Below are positions 13,354 through 28,000 of a stretch of DNA of 64,000 nt, in pieces. Location of the stretch: contig CM050654.1 of NCBI GenBank assembly GCA_027574665.1, positions 11,774,142 through 11,838,141 on the forward strand. Direction: 5' to 3'. The notes under the pieces are model-generated. The model saw only the letters and a list, made by a program, of their open reading frames with translations. It was not told the origin of the DNA and searched no databases. The translations under genes were made by a program, and so were the position numbers. Position 1 is the first letter of the stretch. The number at the start of each line of letters is the position of its first letter. This DNA is from Rhynochetos jubatus (lineage: Eukaryota; Chordata; Aves; Eurypygiformes; Rhynochetidae).

Positions 13354-15377
13354 TCCATCTAGAAAAGCAGCTTTCAACATCTGGGAGAGAAGTGCCCCAG
13401 GTGAACACATGAAACACGGGCTTATGGCTGAAATACCATAAGTAAGTGTGTTTGGGGTTTTAAAACAATTCTGCTTAATATGCCGAGTTGAAGTGGAAAA
13501 AAAGTGATGCTTTAATAAAAATTGTCTTCCATCTTAAACCTAAATAGCCTTCTAAAGTTAGGCTTATGTGCAAAAAAACTATACAGTACATTATTGTAAA
13601 TGGAAACGGAGAGTGTCAAGCCCATGAACACATAGTAGTGTTTTCTGCAATGTTTTTTTCTTTGTCTAGATTGTTCCTGCTAATTGTGCTTGAAAAAAAA
13701 GGGCCAGTAGCTTTCCAATTGTATATTATTTTTAACAAATTGATTAATATAAAAGTAATAATGAGAAGTAGCTTGACTTTTTTTTTACTGAATTACTTCC
13801 ACAAAGAAAGTTTGCCAATCATTTAAAGTAAATCTAGTGGTTAGAACTCTATCTAAATATAGTCTTTTTCCTGACATTTCTCAGGGACTTCCATCCAAGT
13901 TTCAATGACTAGAATAATACATTCATCTGCACTGCTATACTGCAGTGAAGGAAAATAATTTTTCCTGGAAAACCTGAGATTTAAAAAAAAAAAAAGTTGC
14001 ACTATATATAATCTGTTGCCTATTTAAAAATAGAACCACTGAAAAGACTATCTGAAAGGAAAGAACTAAAAAACATTGAGTGAATGAAAATATTTCTATG
14101 TAAAAATCTCATAAGTAAAAGAGTTATTTCATTGGAAGAATTAGGCTAAGTTTTGGAAGACAACTATTTAAGGTCATCATCTTGTTTTGCCAAGTTAAAT
14201 TTGTCTTTAAAAGAGGCCTAAGACATTGACTAAGATGTCATACACAAGCTGAAGTCAGTGTAAGGGTGGGACATATAAACCTAAGAGAACCATGGTCTTT
14301 TTTAATGAAGAATAGCAGTAATAAAGACAGAATGCCAAATGAAACTAAGATGTTGCTAGGGATTCAGCATAATTTAACGCTACCCATAAATAATGGTATA
14401 TTATTTCCTTTTCTGCTTAGTTTTGAGGCCATTTTTCTTGCTCTTTGTCCTATTTTGATTTCTGCACCAGGTACATTTACACCTTGTAATATCCATGGCT
14501 TATAAATTGGATTCACCCTTTTCTCTCTGTTCAAGTTGCAAATTCACAGCATACCAGTATTTCAAAATTTCAGGGTTAACACACAAAACCAGAATTTATT
14601 TCCTTACTGCTTTTGTGTCCAGGCTTTTGTCTTGGGTTTATAATGCGATCCACCCCCCTATTACAAATCTTACATTCTACTTTTCAAAATGATGCCACAA
14701 GTTTTAAAGAATGCCACTGAAAGCTATTATTTTTCACAATAATAGTTAGATATCAACCTATGCAGAAGTCACTTCAAAACCAAACTATTTACTTCCTTGG
14801 GAAATGGGATAGATTCCTTTCCAGCTTTCAGTTTGCTCAAAAATACCAAGACAGTACTATTTGCTATTTCTTTGTGCCAAGTAAGCACTACACATCACTT
14901 TACATCAGATTTTACACTGATTAACAAAGGTCTATAGCTCACATTTGAAGCACTAAAGTCTTACCTCTTTCTACTACCAATGATTTACGCATTCCCTAAT
15001 CTTAAAAATGAGACTGAGCTTCAAGATGTTTTCTGCACACTGATATTCACCTCTTGTTTTCACCATAAGACTTGGGAAGAAACAGTCTTTTGTGAACGCC
15101 TTGTAGGACCTGTGCTCTTTCAAAGCCCATCAGTACTTGGCCTACTGTGGTCAGGTTCTGGTAATCAAAAAACACTGTTCTGTCTGCTCTGTTCAAAAGG
15201 GAAACGTGGCTTACTAAACAGCAGTTTATTCCTCAATAGGAAAAAATTAGGATTTTGTTTCAAAAACCTACTTCAAATACACACTCCACTAAGATGAGCA
15301 CTTCAAGAAATCTTTCAGGGTCTCAATTTTTTATATTTATGTACCAAATAATATTTTTTTATGTTTATGTACTTTTT
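13354..15377. other. Unique A+T-rich non-coding stretch
   Basis: No gene recognised. An A-rich run lies near 13.98 kb. Otherwise unremarkable DNA leads up to the CR1 insertion point. Confidence 0.55.
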
Positions 15378-15696
15378 GGCAGCCCAGAAAGCCAACTGTA
15401 TCCTGGGCTGTATCAGAAGAAGCATGGCCAGCAGGTCAAGGGATGGGATTCTTCCACTCCACTCTGCTCTCATGAGACTCCACCTGGAGTGCTGTATTCA
15501 GCTCTGGGGCCCTCCACATAAGAAGGATATTGATCAGTTGGAGCAAGTCCAGAGGAGGCTACAAAGATGCACAGGGGGCTGGAGCACCTCTGCTGTGGGG
15601 ACAGGCTGAGAGAGTTGGGCTTGTCAGCCTGGAGAAGAGAAGGCTCTGGAGAGACCTTATAGCACCTTCCAGTACCTGAAGGGGCTACAAGAAAGT

Positions 15697-15728
<32 letters not shown>

Positions 15729-16036
15729 CGGTGGTGTGTGTGTGAATGGAACATTTTACAAGGGTCTATAGTGATAGGACAAGGGGTAACAGGTTTAAAT
15801 TGAAAGAAGGTAGATTTATATTGGTTATCAGGAAGAAATTCTTCACTGGAAGAAGCACTTCCAGTGGTCAGGCACTGGAACAGGTTGCCCAGAGAAACTG
15901 TGGATGCCCCATCCTTGGAAGTGTTGAAGGCCAGGCTGGATGAGGCTTTGAGCAACCTGGTGTCCCTGCCCATGGCAGGGGGGTTGGAACTAGGTGATCA
16001 TTAAGTTCCCTTCCAACCCAAACCATTCTGTGATTC
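15378..16036 (+). mobile_element. CR1 LINE, 5'-truncated copy with complete 3' end
   Basis: CR1 is the dominant avian non-LTR retrotransposon; copies are usually 5'-truncated and end in a short ATTCTGTG-type microsatellite rather than poly(A). This copy begins within the 3' part of ORF2: bases 15378-15600 translate to KANCILGCIRR, then SRSRDGILPLHSAL, HLECCIQLWGP and LEQVQRRLQR, the usual carboxy-terminal CR1 polymerase sequence, with later frame breaks. It continues through the 3' untranslated region (GAAGAAATTCTTCACTG, GGCACTGGAACAGGTTGCC, CCTGCCCATGGCAGG) and stops at ACCATTCTGTGATTC. It is interrupted at 15698 by a 31-base G run and a short TG run, carries a small duplication near 15850, and lacks about ten bases of consensus near 15960. 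It is non-functional. Confidence 0.95.
15698..15728 (+). repeat. G31 homopolymer inside CR1
   Basis: Thirty-one consecutive G bases replace the CR1 segment that normally reads AAGCTGGGGAGGG, followed by a short GGTGGTGTGTGTGTG run. The position suggests expansion from the G-rich seed in the element after insertion. Confidence 0.92.
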
Positions 16037-19000
16037 AAATACTGGGCCCTGAAAAATCAAATAAAGTCCCGTTTCTTTTAAGATACTATATATAAGACAG
16101 CTAAAAAGGCACCAAAATCCTCCTCTTAGAATTTATGCCTAGAGAGGTGAAATGAGCAAGGGTCCAATCACTTTGTTAGGTGAACATAAAATGCTTTATG
16201 ATTTAAGTTTTCTTTGTGAAGATCTCACTCTTATTCTATCTATTCCTTCCCCCCATCACCAGACAGCATTGCAGTAAGTATTTGTAGATGTATTTGAAGG
16301 ATACTAAATTGTAATAATCTCTACAGTAACTGGAAAAAAAATTAATGGAATTTATGTTCTGTCAATCAACAGATCACTTACCATTAACTTCAAAAGCACA
16401 AGAGACTGTTTACCATATGACTGACACGTCCAGCAGGTCACGTTCCCAACAACTAAGGATTCTTTTTCACTGAATTTTCTTTCTTTCCACTTTACTTTAG
16501 TGCTGTCCCCTGAGTTCATTAAAAGCACAGTTATACTAATGAGTGACTAGTAAATTATCTTATTCAGCAGAAGTTCCATAATATTGCCATGCTATTTCTT
16601 ATTGAAATAAATATTTTACTTAAGGGAAATTTAAATCAGTGGAGCAAGGGTCTTCAACAACACGTGCCTTCTATCCCTTCTGCTGTATCTAACCAACCAC
16701 ATCTAAAAAAAACTTAATTAAAACTGAAAATCTAGACTATAGATAACATTAAGCATAGGAAAGTTATAAATAATCATAATAGCAAAATGATAAGAGTTGA
16801 GCTCCATTTTATTTTTTCCTCAAGAATTTATCAAGCCAAAATAAAAACAAACTTTCATGTTAATAATTGAAAAAGCAACAAGAATAAAGAGTTTCTTCTC
16901 CTTTTGGTGCTTTAGCACTACACTCTGTCCTGTCTGGGGAATAACCATACGGGTTTTGCTTTGTGTCCTTTTCATACGAATACTGAATCATAAGTGCTGC
17001 ATATGTTTAAAATTCAAAACAATGTAAGTTTTGCAGAGTAAGTAGTCATCACCTCCCTATATTTGGGCCTGATGACTTATTCCCAAACTACTAAATTACT
17101 ATTCAAGGTGAATAAAGTTTGAGAAATACTGTGTACTGACAGTTATGGCTTTAGCGGGGTGGGTGCGGAAATCCTATAGCAGCATCACATTGTAACAGTG
17201 TAAATCATCACCTTTCAAGGTGCTGCTTGGAGTTACAAATCCCCAAAACATTAAACCAGTCTTTGTCCTATTCCTGAAGTTGAGGTCAGCTGATCTGCTC
17301 TCACCAACAACCCTAAATGCATATGTTTTATTGCCCAATGGCAAGGTTTACGCAAATTCCCCAACCACAGCAGTCTGGCAGAGTCCACGTTTTCAAGCCT
17401 TCAGGGCATCCTGCAGGGCTTATCTATTTATTCAGGCTTTTGCCTGAGGGGCTGGCTGCAGAAGCAAAGAGAAGGTTGCTAAATTCTTTTTATTTGACAA
17501 GGAGGTCATTTTTATGTATTAATTTATGTACATGTGCCTAGAGATTATGATAGGCACATCTCAAACAATAACAAACAACTTCAGTCATATCCCAATTAAT
17601 TTTGACTAAATAAGAATTCACCAGGTCTCCATTATAGATAAATTCTTGTAAACACAAGCCATGAACACAGATGCTACAAAACAGAAGAGTTCGTCAGACC
17701 CAAAAATCAAAAGGAAAAACAAACACGCACTTGGCTTGTCACAGATTGTGATATACATTTAAAAATCTAAAGCCAATTTATAAACTTTATGTCAGTAAGT
17801 ACATGATTCTCAGTTTGGTACTATCAAAGCCTTTCCTTCAAAGTCTTTTGAATTATTATTGAATAACACAAAAGAGAAATTCTTTGGCCCTCTTAGTATA
17901 ACTATGGGCATGATTTTGCAAGTGTTCAGAAGTTCGTGAGATATTGTAGTTCGCCAGACTTAGAAGGAAATAAAAGGAGCTCTTTTCTTAGAGTACCCTG
18001 AAAAGGAACAAAATGATACATTCATGGTGTTGTAATGAAATAATACAATCAGTACAAGAAATAAGCTGGAAAGTGAAGCTGATTGCTGAATACTTTCTGA
18101 TAAATCTAAAAGACTTTCCTGCAGGTGTTGGTTTGACCTATTCCCCAAGGAACAAGAGAAGCATATTACATTGCCTAGTCCAGGTAACAGCTCAGATGTA
18201 ACACTTTTAAGGAAGAAAAAAAAGAAGTGTTTAAGGTGACATACATCAGTTCTACAAACATTCTAAAGAAACACAGCTAGTCTTATGGCACCCATTTTCT
18301 ACTGTGGTTAAATGACTTAGACTCTAACTTGATTTCACTTAGCAATGCTAAGTACCTGTTAAAAAAAAAAAAAAAGATGTTGCTTCAGTGACAAACTCTC
18401 CCTAACCTGGGACTGTTCATGTCCCACACCAATGTATTAAGCTACATCAGAACAGCAGTATTCAGGAGAGCCAATGAAAGGTTCTGTGAAGATTTTAGAG
18501 AAGCCAAAAGAAGCTTCAACCCTATAAAAAAAAAAAAACCAACAAACACAACCAAAAACAACCAAACTCTGTTCTACATTTGCAGTTTGTTAGAAGGAGC
18601 TAAAATGAGTCATTCTGCTTTAGGTGGCTGGACAGACCAGTTTAGGGATTGCTTTGCACCGATGGTGATGCAAAGTGACAGGATAGCAACTGAAGACTGA
18701 ATGGAAAGCTATGACGTGACCAAGTACCAAGGGCTTATTAAAAAGGTAAAAGAACCTGGAGTTGCAAAATGAAGGCTCATACTGTGTTTAGGAACATATT
18801 CAAACCAATAGGATAGCTCATCTACAACTGATGTTATTACCAAAGGGAATGCAGGGTAGGGTTGTACCTCTACTGAAGAAATGAGATATGAAATCACACA
18901 TATGTCTCAATGATGAGCACATTCCAAATACCTTCAAGAAATATTCACGGCAAGTAATCAGAAAACAGTGTGTACTAAGAATAATACATGTTGAGTAGAC

Positions 19001-22000
19001 CTCGTTTTACAAGGAGGGAAACAAACACTGCATTGTCAAACATGAACGTAAAATCAAAGCAGATAATACGCTCAGTAGGGCACACTTGAAAGCCTTCTCT
19101 TCCAAACTCTAAATGAAGTATGACCTATCATTTCTACAGATGATATCATAAATAAAGATATTTTTAACCAATGAAAGTTTTTAAGCTTTAATAATCTGTG
19201 GATGGCTGACAAGTATGTGGCTTATACCATGATATCAAAAGACGTTTTATATAGCACAGAACCCATTCTATAGTTTTCTCCAGTTCCAGGTATCCATTTC
19301 CCTTTCTTCTAATATATGAAATGTGTTTTCTAAGAGGCAGAGTAATCAGAACTGGCAGCTGGAATCAAAACCTGTGGTGATGCTCCCATCTGACACCCTT
19401 GGACTCTGGTAGCAAGATACGGAGAACGCCATGTTCCTCTACAGACTGTGAAGTTCTTCCTTAAGCACAAACAAACTCAGGATGAAGAACACAGATCTGA
19501 AACCCATCTCTACCTCAATGGTAAGATGAAGTGGCCCACAGCTCAGCTGCAGTGTCTGCTGCGTGCCTGCTTCCCAGTGTAAGCAGTGGAACAGGTGCAT
19601 TAAAGCCACACTGCTGGCTTGGCTACAAGTTGTGTGGCAATACCACGTAACATTTCCTTACAGCAAACAACCATCCTGTCAGGCTTTGGATCAACCGCCC
19701 TGTATGTAATGGAATGATTCTGAGAAAAAAAGATGAGGATAATGTGTAAATGCAACTTTCCAAAATTAACTGAGACACTTGCCACAGCAAGTTCAAAGTT
19801 CCTTTTGACAAATGAAAGCTTTTTCTTATAACTAAATCAAGATTTAACAGTGTCTATTTACACTGTTGGTCTAAAGCCTTATTTAACAATAATGAAAGAC
19901 TGAAATACAAAATCCCCTGGAGTATCACTTGTATTGATAACAAAATATTTTTTCTGATACTAAGTGAAAAGTGCACATGTTCTTACATACAACTGATAAA
20001 GTTTCTAAAAACAAAAGCTGGTTGCAGAAGAAAGTGGTTTACTGTGAACACTTTCTTGCTTCACTTCAAACCCCATTCACTTCACCCAGAAAAAAAAAAA
20101 ATATCACTAAACCACCAAGTCTCACATATGGGTATATAATATCATGAGGTTGAGGTTTTTCATCATCACCTCTTTTACTCAGAACTTGACATAATTGTCA
20201 CCAACACTGAAATGCTAAAAGAGATTACGTGATCCAGTCAACATGGTTGGAACGGAAAGAAAGGAAAAAGCTGGTTTTTTCCAAGGTTTAGGAACATAAA
20301 GTCCTTAATCTGTCTACTTGTTTATCATGAGACCACTCTGTCTTTGTTGGGGATGTGATACCACACGTAACAGATGGTCTGCCAAAAACCCATCATGTTT
20401 GCTTCAATTATTTGTGAAAGACTGCAGAGGGGGAGGGAAGAACTATGATTATACAATAAATTCTCAAAGGAATACAAAGCCAGGTACTAAACCATAGCAA
20501 GAATGATATGCTCAAGGAAATAGATATTCATGCACAAGTTGCCCTGAAATTGCTCCAGGATATTCCACTTCAACAGAAATGATGAAAGTACAGAGCCAAA
20601 CAAGCATGATGCCAAAAAAAGATAGTTTCATTGTTTATTCTGCCTACTTAATTTTTTCACCAGTCCAAAGGCACATACGCCTGACTTTGCACAGTTTGTC
20701 CATAGAATTACTGATTTAATATTATGAGAACATATGTAAAAGATAAAGATACACCACTAAATGTAGTAACTAAGTCTAATTGAGAAAGGATCTAAAGGGC
20801 AAACTTGTAACATGGAAGGAGACAAAAAGACCTTTTGAACATAAGGCAAAGCTTCACACAACAGAGGTGTACTTTCTGATGCTCTTAAGTACGTAACAAT
20901 GCTTTTTCATGAGCCAAATGGTCAAGGAGCTCCCATGCAGGAGAATGCGTAGAACAGACTTAGCAAATCCTCCTTCCTTTCCATGTGTTTTATGAATTTG
21001 CCACCACCACTCCATCAAACCCCAGGTGCCAACAATATGGTGCTACTTCAAACAGTGTTAAAGGTAAAGGAAACATCAGAAAAGATGTGGCAGAGATTTA
21101 TAAAAACATGCTTATACATAACTTTTTTTTTTAATCTAAAAGGGTTAGACCTCAGTGCTACAAAACTTTAGGGCATTTGAGGTGAGAGAATTTGATTGGA
21201 TTATGTAATCTGATTTCCTGTGTATTACAAACAACTGCACTTGTATCCAGCTACCTCTCTCTCACTACATCCAGTAAGTTAATTTCTGAAGACTATCTTT
21301 CTCAGGGTGTCAATACTTCTCATGAAGACAGAGAAGACAAAAACCAGAAAAGCAACCAATTACTTTTGATAATATGTTCCAAAGACTACTCTCTCACTTA
21401 TGAAAAAAAATTTCCAAACACTGATTTGCTTCAGTTTCTTTCCTGCCACTGCCCATGGGCAAATGCTCCTCCTTCTACATTCTTCAATATCAACTGCTTC
21501 CCTTGTCAGCATATATTGTAAAATAATTTGTGATTTTCATATATTACATAAATTATATACACAACAATATAACTATATTAGATAAATAGATATGCAACAG
21601 CTTAAATCTCTCTATTAGGGATATTTTCTCAACCCAGAACTTCCAGAAGGAAGCTGCTTTCTCCATCTTGCTCAAGTCTACCATTCGTTTTGAAGTACGG
21701 GCACTAAAACTCCCATTAGCTTCATTATCCATTTCATCAGTGTCACAAAGATAAAGTACCTCTAGCTGTACTTGTATTCAATTGTATATTCAAGCATAAT
21801 AGCAAACAGCGATATTCCAATCAACATGATGGTTAGCTATAAAGCCCAGAGTCTTCTCCCATTCATAAAAACTGGCTGAGTTGAATTGAGTTCATTTTTT
21901 CAGAGCAATCTACACTGCACAACCTGGCTGGCTCCTCAATTATTTACACTTCACTATTCCACCACCGTTGTTAACCCCTTATCTCCTTCCCCTTTGCTTT

Positions 22001-25000
22001 ATTTTCAGATCCTTACTAGGTATACTGAACGACACTAGACATAGTACCAGTCTTCATCGAAACTCCCTGCAATTGTTCCTTCTCCAAATAAGAGTCCTTT
22101 CAATATTTGTTTTGAACTATAACAACTATCCATCTCTTCTCAGGTGTAATTAAGTGATACTGTGTATGTGTTGTTGTCCTTTCCAGAATGTTACGTAGTA
22201 TACGAATAGATATCACATACCATCACAATTAGAAATATTTGCCCCAATTAAAATGTCAGAGAATAAAACCATCTTATTTTAGAGGGCATTTTCCATAAAT
22301 CCACAGACACCATTAATCCATACTGCCTTCTCTATTAATTCGATTAATCCTAATGCCAACTGACTAGACTACAGCTGCCCTGGGCATCCAGCTTGCTCAT
22401 CTTACACGTCAGAATGACAGAAGTTCTTCAAGCATTTTGGAGTCTCATACTTAATCAATTAGATCTCAAAGGAAATATTCTGGTCAGGAAAGGACACTGT
22501 TCGCTCCAATCCGGTTAAAAAAATTTTAGTAACTTTCTTATATACGATATCAAAATCAATATACTTCAAACAGCAGTCACAGAATCTAAAGTGCAACATA
22601 CTTTGAAGGTGGTACTACATGAGCTACACAAGCTGTTCTGAGGAAAAGAAGCCATGTCCAAACAGCACATCACTGTACGTTAAATCCACACTATCACTGT
22701 AGATTTGCAGTCTTACAGGAATCGGAGAGAAAAGCTCAATCCTTTTCACTACATTTCAGTACTCTTTGAAGCAATTAAGTACTTTGAATCCTCAAATACA
22801 CTGGTGTAAGCAAGAGAGCTTTCTGTGCTCCTCTCCTACCTACTATACTGAATGGTTCCTTTCACACACAAAGAAGCTGCGTTACATGACCAAAAAAAAT
22901 CAGGTTATTAGAAAGAAATGTAGTGTTTACTATCAAAGCTAGCAAAAAGCACATTTCGGAGGTAACTAAATTATGTTCTTGGAGGTTTTAGAATTTGTTT
23001 CACAGGTATTTGAGTCCTTAGTAAGTGAACTGGGAGTTCTGACAGAAGCCTTACCCTTCTGTCTCGAGATAACTGTATCTTGCGTTTTGGTGCAAAGTGT
23101 GCCTGAAATCTGAAGTTCACGTTAACAATTCATCCTCCAAGTGAAATACAGTAACAGATCGCAGATGTCACTGCGAGGCGGTGCATTCCTGCACTGTGTT
23201 GCGTGGCTCATACAAACTAAGCTTTCACCTCTACTAGCAAAAAAGGCTGTTTTCAGGTCAGACTATGTGGAGACCCCCCTTACAGTACATGCTACATCAG
23301 GCTACAAAACCCTTGTGCAAAAGGAATCACAGTTTTCAGGTTCTCAAACAAAGTTTCATACGCATAGGAGGCTTAAGCTTGAGAATCACCTCCCCTCTTC
23401 ACTACACACACCTCATTACATGTCAAACAGCAAACCACTTCTCAATATAATGCTTCTCGCCATTATGGACTTTTGCCTCAAATGGTGTAAGGGTGCTCCA
23501 AGAGCATACACTAATTGTCAGCACCTCAAGACACTTCAAAAAAAAGTAACGATCAGTTCAGTGTGCGTTAACTCTACTATGACCTCTTCAGATCATACTT
23601 TCGCCAAGGAAAGACATCAAGACAACTTGAGCCTTGCTAGTATTTTTTGATAGAAAAAATGACATTGACAGAAGGTAATGAAGCTGCAGTGGGTGTAGAG
23701 TTCCCTACAATGATTCTGGAAAGCACCAGTACAAGGCAGCGTGGGAATCACAGATTGTGATAAAAATTGTTTAAGCCATCATATGATATATGAATAACCC
23801 AAATTCCTTCCTTTCATGGCTCAAGAAGTGTGGTGATAACTTCAGTTTTTACCAATATGCATGTCAGGTATGAAATCAAACATCTTGGGAGCTGTCATGG
23901 AATGTTGCTTCCTGTTTATCTGCCTGGCAGTGAAATCCCTCTTTGGCCATTAAAGAATTCCTTTGAAGGAATCAGGGACAGTTCAGCTGAGCTGTTACTA
24001 CTTAAAACGATGGAGCCAATGTCTCTGCAATTTACAATTGTCACTCTTGTAAATTCAATCAGTCTTTTCAGCATCTTGTTCAAAACAAATGTGTTCCATC
24101 ACAAGTGTCATTGCAGATTATAATTATATTCCATCCTATTCTTAATTCTTATTTGTAGGAGGAAAACAAAATAGCATCTGCACTTCAGTTATTTTTTACT
24201 TGTATATGTGAACGCTTAACTGCAAATGGTATTAATGCTCGAGGAGATGTAAGTCATGTCTATGTGTAATACTCTACAAAGAGAGAGCATTCAGCATTTT
24301 CTACTCCATTTCAGAGTAAAAAGAATGGAAGTAAATATGAGAGCTATGCAACATCAGAATTCTTTATAGCTGCCCTATTTCAGTTATAGATACGCACTTT
24401 TCTCATCTGTCTAGCCTTATGGAGGCTGTACCTACTTCAAACAGTAAGAAATTCAATAATTTCAAAGAAAATTTAACTATAACAGCAGCAGCAAGCCATT
24501 ATGTTCCACCAATCCATCATTTTTACAGAAAAAACATATTTTCTTCACAATGAGCAATTTATAGATTCAGAGAGTACATCTGGGATTTATATTTATAGTC
24601 TATTATTTCACAAAAAAATAGTTCTAGTAAGAGTAAGCCTAGATAAATATTAGAAGAGGTTGACACTGTGTAGATTATTTTTAAGATCTGAAAATAATTT
24701 GGCAAGCATTGCACCAAACAGCAAATAAAAAAAATCTGCAACTGGTAAGCCAATATATTATTTTAAAAGAACATGTATATTCCCATTGGGGTGGGGGGGA
24801 ACACACCACCACACACCAAAAAACTACATGCAGCAAAACCCTCCAGCTTAAATTATATGGGTTTTTGTACCATTTGCTTACATTTAACTTCAAGAGCATA
24901 ACCCCTTACAATCACTAAATAGGTAAGACAGTTCTCTGGTGATTCACATTGTCACCTGCTCCAAATAAATCTTGTAGCACAAAATCAATAGTTAACAGTA

Positions 25001-28000
25001 AAAACATATAGAAATATCTCCCATCTTTGCCTGTGACAGAGAATCACCGATGCTCCCACTTAACTATCCTGCTACACACATTACACACACTCTCAGCAGC
25101 CCTTGGGAATCCTATAGGGCATCACACACAGAGAAGTTCTGGTCCAGAGGTATCTCACCCCGTCCCAGAGAAGGCAAGTAGACAATGAAAGCTTCTTTAA
25201 AGCCAGTTTTGGTATCTCCATACTGTACACACCATTAGGGACAAACCTGAATTATGAGATTTCCTCCCAAAGAGAGATTTTCTTGACCTCTGTGCTCCCT
25301 TGGCAATTAAGTGAAATGCTGCAGGCTGGTTTGACTTTTTTTTTTTTTTTTTAAGCAAAAGCAATTTTCACATGTAAAATGTGCATTGTCTCTGCAGGAA
25401 ATTCTAGAGATTCATTCAGTGCTTTTAAAGAAATATTTAAGTCAAGTAGTTACATTCTTGATTCTTCTTGAAGTTGGGGGTTAGCTAAAAGTGTTAAGAG
25501 CATCCTCTCCCCACACTTAAAAAAAAAAAAATGAAATTATTTTCTAGGAAGTTTCACACTAATGAACAAGTTCAGGTAGAAGGTGTGCCTCTTTCTAAAA
25601 GTAGCCTTTTCATTCCAAGACTTTCTTCTCCCATTCTGAAAACATGTTCTTATTTTGGAGGGAAGAATTATGTTGCAACAAGACACCCAAGCAAACCTAA
25701 CTAATTATAGGAAACAATGGATAAAGTTTTGTTTTCAGAATTTCACACTCTGAAGGGTCTAAAGCCTGAAACCAGAAAGGCAAAAAGTTGGGTTTTGTTT
25801 ACTCTAGCCAATCCTTTACTACACTATGAAATTAGTTTCACATAATGTCAACAATATAAAAGTTACACCAACGAAAATGTGTCTAGCAAATATGAGAGTA
25901 ATATATAGATGATGCTAGGTGAACAGCCAAGAGTGTTCTTCCCCAAACAAATGGGTTCAAACTGTTAAGTGAATTAGAGTAATAAATTTAATTTCCTTAT
26001 TCTATTAAAAAAATCTTCCTAAGTATTTTCAAAATTATAGGAATCAAACAATTTGAAAATATACCTATTGGTATGGTGTGTTTTCAGATAGCTTCCACTA
26101 TGTGTCTATGGATAACTGAAGCTGTTTATTGTGGGGGAAAAAACAGTATCTATACACTGAAGTACATTAAAAGCCATGGTGGCCATAAAAATCTCAATAA
26201 TTCCATTAATTTAATCATTCATTTTCCTAAATAAATGAAAGGATGCTACCCCAAGGCAGTTATGGCAGTCCTGAAATTGGCATTTCCTGTTCCAAGTGTC
26301 ATGCTGGGACTCACCTCCCATGTTACACACAATCAAACCTGCTACCTATTACCTAACCCTTCTACAAGATTTAATAAACAGTAATTTCAGCTTGCTGCTA
26401 GCAAACTAGTACTCAAGCTACATGATGTATCACTGATAAAGAAAAATGTACAAATAAAGAAAACTTCTTGACAATAACACTGACACACAAAACCAAAACT
26501 TTTACTGAAGGGCAACAGACTTTTAACTGTCATATTTGACTATATTATAGAACTTGTACTCCAAAAAATATATTTGGAAAACGTGCCTTTGAATCACTGC
26601 AATCGACTGAGATTCAGCAGATGTGCTGATTACTTACGGTTATTAAAGATCCTGGAGCACATTTGTAAAAGGGAGAATGTCAACTTTTATTTTCTGGTTA
26701 CGTTCCAAGTCGGGTAAGTGAAGTTAACCTGCTGTGATTCAGCCTCCCAACAAATTTGCCACCCGATAAATCCATCTCCACTTCTCTCCAAATAGACTCT
26801 GGTACAGTGTCACGGTGGCAGAGATGACTGCATATCAGCTCTACAGCACGAGATGTGCAGTAGCACTTGTTTGTTCCAAGTAAGAGTCACTTACGGAGCA
26901 GAAACCAGTTACACTTATTGTACAAGTACCATGTCGAAGAGTTTACAGTTGTCGGGATCTGCTTAAGCTCTGCTTATAGCATGCAAAAGATACAGTGCAA
27001 AGATTAAAGTTTTACACACATGCTTTTGGCTTTATCATCATTATAGTAGAAATACACAGCGCAGAAATATATGCCAGTCGCTACTGAATAACACTGGCTG
27101 CATGAAGCAGCTGAAATGAGAAGCCATGCCCTCAATGGCAAAATCCACAACAGCTTTGAAGGCTTCAGGTTAAAAACACCCAATAAACCATGAAGTGCTA
27201 TCAAATTCTCCTTCCCCAATTTAGATTCACATAACATGGTGGATTTGGCTTCAAGTCTTTAAGCTGTTTAAGGATGCAGCAAGCTTAAATCCTGTAAATG
27301 GCACACTGATTTGAGACTACTTGCATGCTTATATTTGGGTTCAGAGACACAAATCCACAAAAATTATTTAGGATCTTGATTCTTATTTCTCCTCTGTAGA
27401 GCACAACCACAGATTTGTGTATACAGACCTGAATGAGCAACTTTGTCCACTCAGAAAAAGATTAAGAAAATAAGGTTTTTAGGCACAGCAGCTGTATTAC
27501 TGTGTTCTCTATTACACTAAATCATCTTGCTGCCATAAGCATTTGGGCTTTTTTTTTCTTAATCCTGTTATCTTTTTCACAATTCTTTTACTGTATTTCA
27601 CTATGTGCTTTCACTGTATGTACAAAACCATTTTGCTACAGGTTACAGACAACTCCCAGGCACCACTGTTCTATAAATAAGAGGAAAGGAGGACAGGGCT
27701 GAATATAATTTATTATGGGATTAATTTTCTATTTCCTTAATAATTGGTTGATAAATGGAAAAAGGAAGATTTTATTGATATTCAATTTTTTTTCATCCTT
27801 CTAGTTAACAGTAACTGAAAATGTTCACATCTAAAAATGCTCATGCAAGTGCTACTACTTACATGAATAAAATTTTCAAGTAAAATTGCAAGTTCCACTT
27901 CCATTTGACTGTTCTTGGACCACTGTAACATGGCAAAGCACTATAGCAACCCAGGGTAAGCCTCCCTAAAGGCTGAGAATGATTTAATGACAATAATAAT

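Noticed and set aside
13091-13417. 108-codon minus frame with a glycine run
   Set aside because: The glycines come from the C21 homopolymer; no other feature supports a gene.
15470-15973. 167-codon minus-strand frame with a proline run
   Set aside because: It is the antisense of the CR1 element, and the proline run is the reverse of the G31 tract.
23141-23650. 169-codon open frame on the plus strand
   Set aside because: It starts at GTG (first ATG at 23165), shows no motif or family resemblance and has a composition like its surroundings. It is kept only as a long chance frame.
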